Shown piece after piece: positions 60,982 to 64,000 of a DNA stretch of 64,000 nucleotides. Numbering within the stretch: position 1 is the first letter of the stretch; every line of letters starts with the position of its first letter. The notes under the pieces were generated by a model. It was not told the DNA's origin. It searched no databases and was given only the letters and a program-made list of their open reading frames with translations. The position numbers were made by a program, and so were the translations under genes. Source of the stretch: RGIG3013 sp045538935 (lineage in GTDB: Bacteria; Bacillota; Clostridia; Oscillospirales; Acutalibacteraceae); contig JAZQEI010000021.1 of the NCBI GenBank assembly GCA_045538935.1, positions 1-64,000 on the forward strand, written 5' to 3'.

Positions 60982-61300
60982 TGACCTTTGTTTACTAGGT
61001 TTTGCAAGAAAGTCCGGTAATTTATCGGTTGGCATGGATGCAAGTGTTACAGCCATAAAACGCGGAAAAGCTGAACTTTTGTTTTTAGCGAGCGATATTT
61101 CTTTAAAAAGCAAAAAGGAAATAGAGTTCTTGTGCCACCAATATAACGTAAAAATTTATTTTAGCGAATTTACAATGGACTGTATTGCCGAACAGATAGG
61201 TAAACGCGCAGGAATTTTATCGGTAAACAGTAAACAGTTTGCTCAATCAATATTAAACAAGATCGCAATAGGAGGAAACGCCGATGATGATAAAATATAA
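60971..61300 (+). CDS. ylxQ: L7Ae-family RNA-binding protein (YlxQ)
   Basis: This 109-residue protein of the L7Ae/L30e/S12e/Gadd45 fold is always found between ylxR and infB. LLGFARKSGNLSVGMDASVTAIKRGKAELLFLASD is split over the N-terminal strands and helices typical of kink-turn binders. It overlaps rnpM by 11 bases and infB by 17 bases. Confidence 0.92.
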   Translation: MKTNDLCLLGFARKSGNLSVGMDASVTAIKRGKAELLFLASDISLKSKKEIEFLCHQYNVKIYFSEFTMDCIAEQIGKRAGILSVNSKQFAQSILNKIAIGGNADDDKI

Positions 61301-63809
61301 GGTTAGCGATGTTGCTAAAGATTTTGGTGTTCAATCTAAAGAAATTATTAGCATATTAAGTGACCACACATCTGAAACCAAAAAGACCGCTTCGGTTTTA
61401 AACGAGGCAGAACTCGATATTATTTTCGATGTTATGACTCAAAATAATCAGGTAGAAAGCTTTGATGCATACTTTAAATCTGGCGAGGGTGCCAAAAAGC
61501 AAGGCCAGGCTCAAACCGAAAAAGAGCGCAAGCTTATGGATCAGCTTGCTATATTAGAGCAACTAAAGGCCGCAGCTCAAGCCGAAGAAGATGCCAAAAA
61601 GCAAGCAGCAGAGAAGGCTAAAAAAGAGGCTGAAAAAGCAGCTCAAAAGGCTGCAGAAAAGGCACCGGCTAAAGAGGTTAAAAAGGCAGAAGAAAAGCCG
61701 GCTCAAAAGGCTTCTGCAGCTAAAAAGCCCGTAGAAAAAGCGCCCGAAAAGCAGCCAGAAAAACCAAATCATGAGCCTATAGAAATCGTAATGAAGAAAA
61801 AAGAAAAGGTTGGCGGCGCTGCACCTAACCGTGGACCTGCTGCTATTCGTAGGGTAGATACACGTGCATCTAATGTCGATATTGACAAGTATAACGAAAA
61901 GTATGAGCGTATTGCGCCCGACAACGTTATGCACGATAATATTCAGCGCAAACAAAAAATTAAGCAAAAGTCGCAAGATTATCGCCGTCCTCAAGGCTCT
62001 AAGCGCGAAACCGAGGCAGATAAAATGCGTCGTATGCAGCTTGAGCGCATAAAGAAGACTCCTATTACCATTACTATAGGTGACGAAATGACCGTTGGTG
62101 AGCTTGCAGCTGCTATGAAGAAGACTGCTGCCGAGGTTATTAAAGAGCTTATGAAGCTTGGCATAATGGCATCTATTACCCAAACTATCGATTACGATAC
62201 TGCAGAGCTTATTGCAACAGAAATGGGCTGTAAGGTACAAAAGGCTGTAGTTGTTACCATAGAAGACAGAATTATGGACGATACCGAAGATACCGCCGAA
62301 AGCCTAAAGCCACGTTGCCCTGTTGTTGTAGTTATGGGTCACGTTGACCATGGTAAAACATCATTGCTCGACGCTATTAGAGATACCGCAGTAACCTCTA
62401 CTGAGGCAGGTGGTATTACACAGCACATTGGTGCTTATCAGGTAAACTGCAAGGGTCAAGATATAACTTTCTTAGACACCCCCGGCCACGCTGCATTTAC
62501 ATCTATGCGTCAACGTGGTGCACAGGCAACCGATATAGCTATTTTGGTTGTTGCAGCAGATGATGGTATTATGCCTCAGACTATAGAAGCAATTAACCAT
62601 GCTAAAGCAGCAGAGGTTCAGATTATTGTTGCTATAAATAAAATGGATAAACCCGAAGCAAATCCCGACCGCATTAAACAACAGTTAACCGAACATTCTT
62701 TGGTTCCTGAAGAATGGGGTGGCGATATCATATGTGTTCCCGTTTCTGCAAAAACACACGAGGGCATAGACGATTTGCTTGAAAATGTATTGCTCGTTGC
62801 CGAAATGATGGAGTTAAAAGCAAACCCAGACCGTAGAGCAAAGGGTGTTGTTATTGAAGCCAGACTCGATAAAGGCCGTGGTCCTATTGCTACATTGCTT
62901 GTTCAAAACGGCACACTTAACGCAGGTGATATTATTGTTGCGGGTACCGCGGTTGGTAGAGTAAGAGTTATGACCAACGAAAACGGTAAGGTATTAAAGC
63001 ATGCGGGTCCATCGGTTCCGGTTGAAATTGCAGGTCTTGCTGAAACACCGTCAGCCGGTGATACCTTCGATGCCGTATCTGATGAGCGTCTTGCACGTCA
63101 ACTTGTAGAGCAAAGAAAGCAAAAGCAAAAAGATGAAATGTTTAAATCTGCTAACAAGGTTACACTTGACAATTTGTTTGACCAACTTAGTGAAGGTGAC
63201 CTTAAAGAGCTTAATGTTATTGTTAAGGCCGACGTTCAAGGCTCGGTTGAGGCTGTTAGAGAAAACCTTGAAAAGCTTTCTAACGAAGAAGTTAAGGTTC
63301 GCGTTATTCATGGTGGCGTAGGTGCCGTTAACGAATCCGACGTTATGCTTGCTACAACTTCGGGAGCTATAATTGTAGGCTTTAATGTACGTCCCGATGC
63401 AGTAGCTAAAGAAACTGCCGAGCGTGACGGCGTAGATATGCGTATGTATCGTGTTATTTATGACTGTATTGAAGAAATTGAATCGGCAATGAAGGGTATG
63501 CTGGCACCAAAATATCGTGAAAACATACTTGGTACTGTTGATGTTCGTACAACCTACAAAATTTCTAATGTTGGTACAATTGCAGGTTGTTATGTTACAA
63601 ACGGTAAGGTAACAAGAGCTTGTCAAATACGTGTTGTACGTGACGGTATTGTTGTTGCCGAAGATAAAATTGATTCATTGCGTCGCTTTAAAGATGATGT
63701 AAAGGAAGTAGCACAGGGTTACGAGTGCGGTATCGGACTTGAGAAATTCTCAGACATAAAAGAGGGTGACGTTTTCGAAGCCTTTATTATGGAAGAATAC
63801 CGTGACTAA
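61284..63809 (+). CDS. infB: Translation initiation factor IF-2
   Basis: IF-2 brings fMet-tRNA to the 30S subunit. The 841 residues begin with an IF2-N helix, then a long Lys/Ala/Glu-rich linker (about 70-210). A second IF2-N domain (about 260-310) precedes the GTPase with GHVDHGKTS (about residue 352), DTPGHAAF and NKMDKP. The C-terminal domains that bind initiator tRNA end at EEYRD. The GGAGG ribosome site lies in the end of ylxQ. The usual next gene, rbfA, is not recognisable in the remaining 190 bases. Confidence 0.96.
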   Translation: MMIKYKVSDVAKDFGVQSKEIISILSDHTSETKKTASVLNEAELDIIFDVMTQNNQVESFDAYFKSGEGAKKQGQAQTEKERKLMDQLAILEQLKAAAQAEEDAKKQAAEKAKKEAEKAAQKAAEKAPAKEVKKAEEKPAQKASAAKKPVEKAPEKQPEKPNHEPIEIVMKKKEKVGGAAPNRGPAAIRRVDTRASNVDIDKYNEKYERIAPDNVMHDNIQRKQKIKQKSQDYRRPQGSKRETEADKMRRMQLERIKKTPITITIGDEMTVGELAAAMKKTAAEVIKELMKLGIMASITQTIDYDTAELIATEMGCKVQKAVVVTIEDRIMDDTEDTAESLKPRCPVVVVMGHVDHGKTSLLDAIRDTAVTSTEAGGITQHIGAYQVNCKGQDITFLDTPGHAAFTSMRQRGAQATDIAILVVAADDGIMPQTIEAINHAKAAEVQIIVAINKMDKPEANPDRIKQQLTEHSLVPEEWGGDIICVPVSAKTHEGIDDLLENVLLVAEMMELKANPDRRAKGVVIEARLDKGRGPIATLLVQNGTLNAGDIIVAGTAVGRVRVMTNENGKVLKHAGPSVPVEIAGLAETPSAGDTFDAVSDERLARQLVEQRKQKQKDEMFKSANKVTLDNLFDQLSEGDLKELNVIVKADVQGSVEAVRENLEKLSNEEVKVRVIHGGVGAVNESDVMLATTSGAIIVGFNVRPDAVAKETAERDGVDMRMYRVIYDCIEEIESAMKGMLAPKYRENILGTVDVRTTYKISNVGTIAGCYVTNGKVTRACQIRVVRDGIVVAEDKIDSLRRFKDDVKEVAQGYECGIGLEKFSDIKEGDVFEAFIMEEYRD

Positions 63810-63869
63810 GGTAACGAGAGTTGAACACATTGCGGTTTCTCTCGCCGCCTTTTCCCGTCTTTCTTGCGC

Positions 63870-64000
63870 TTATTCTTGTAAGGCGACGGCCTTACGGCAA
63901 ATTTCACGCTGCGTCTTTCGAAAAAAGTCGTGCGAGATAAACTCTTCGACCTTAAAATCAAAGAATTTTTTAAAAGAGCGAAGACGAAGAACGCAGTAAT
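63870..64000 (-). other. Minus-strand partial open frame and hairpin at the window end
   Basis: The minus strand has an open frame entering from the edge and ending at 63870, reading FKVEEFISHDFFRKTQREICRK in two parts and ending RKAVALQE. I have a vague memory of this tail from recurrent hypothetical proteins in clostridial assemblies. A perfect hairpin, GTAAGGC/GCCTTAC (63878-63895), sits in it. It may be a dispersed repeat rather than a gene. Confidence 0.3.

Noticed and set aside
61563..62240. 225-codon minus-strand frame opposite infB
   Set aside because: It is rich in Leu, Phe, Cys and Ser because it is antisense to the Lys/Ala/Glu-rich linker of IF-2.
63766..63999. 77-codon plus-strand frame at the window end as a new gene
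   Set aside because: It begins inside infB in another frame and has no ribosome site; its basic C-terminus reflects the repeat-like DNA.

Overview
The window looks like a chromosomal segment of an anaerobic, spore-forming Gram-positive bacterium, most likely a clostridium of the Oscillospiraceae/Ruminococcaceae type. The clues are sortase-anchored surface proteins, a T-box leader, spoVT and a spoVAD remnant, a two-subunit [4Fe-4S] fumarase, an FprA-type flavodiiron protein, short-form HisG with HisZ, and Asp-tRNA(Asn) amidation genes. This assignment is inference from gene content; I saw no rRNA or tRNA genes.

Layout. 1-3.3 kb: mobile-element-like genes (partial ORF, cytosolic vWA protein, small recombinase-associated protein, large serine recombinase). 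3.3-12.2 kb: a 2315-residue vWA/pilin-repeat surface protein, a small Cys-rich protein and a regulator with two HTH domains. 12.3-20.8 kb: a pilus operon (signal-peptidase-like protein, LPESG protein, LPETG pilin, class C sortase, LPQTG protein, second sortase), bounded by a 16-bp direct repeat; the right copy lies exactly where a spoVAD gene is cut. 22.3-30.6 kb: a ten-gene his operon (hisZ-G-D-C-B-H-A-F-IE-J). 31-33.3 kb: a strongly expressed secreted protein and a 48-residue peptide gene. 33.4-40.3 kb: ZIP transporter, flavodiiron protein, then a T-box-controlled operon of an AspRS-GatC fusion, an aberrant GatA and GatB. 40.3-47.5 kb: AraC regulator, DUF1538 protein with a PII-like partner, membrane-anchored phosphatase, fumarase, acyltransferase. 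47.6-58.5 kb: LysR/ceramidase-like pair, metF/metH operon, unknown membrane protein and an extended ECF sigma factor, interspersed with four copies of a mini-gene built on the 5' end of spoVT; the full spoVT ends this block. 59-63.8 kb: rimP-nusA-rnpM(ylxR)-ylxQ-infB.

Two things stand out. (1) In the amidotransferase operon GatC is fused to AspRS, the leader seems to read an Asn codon, and GatA keeps its catalytic Lys but lacks both Ser motifs. (2) Intergenic cassettes carry, in varying completeness, a sporulation-type promoter, an RBS, a mini-ORF beginning MKATGIVRRI and a terminator. Their Arg-Arg codons differ synonymously, which suggests past or present selection on the peptide.
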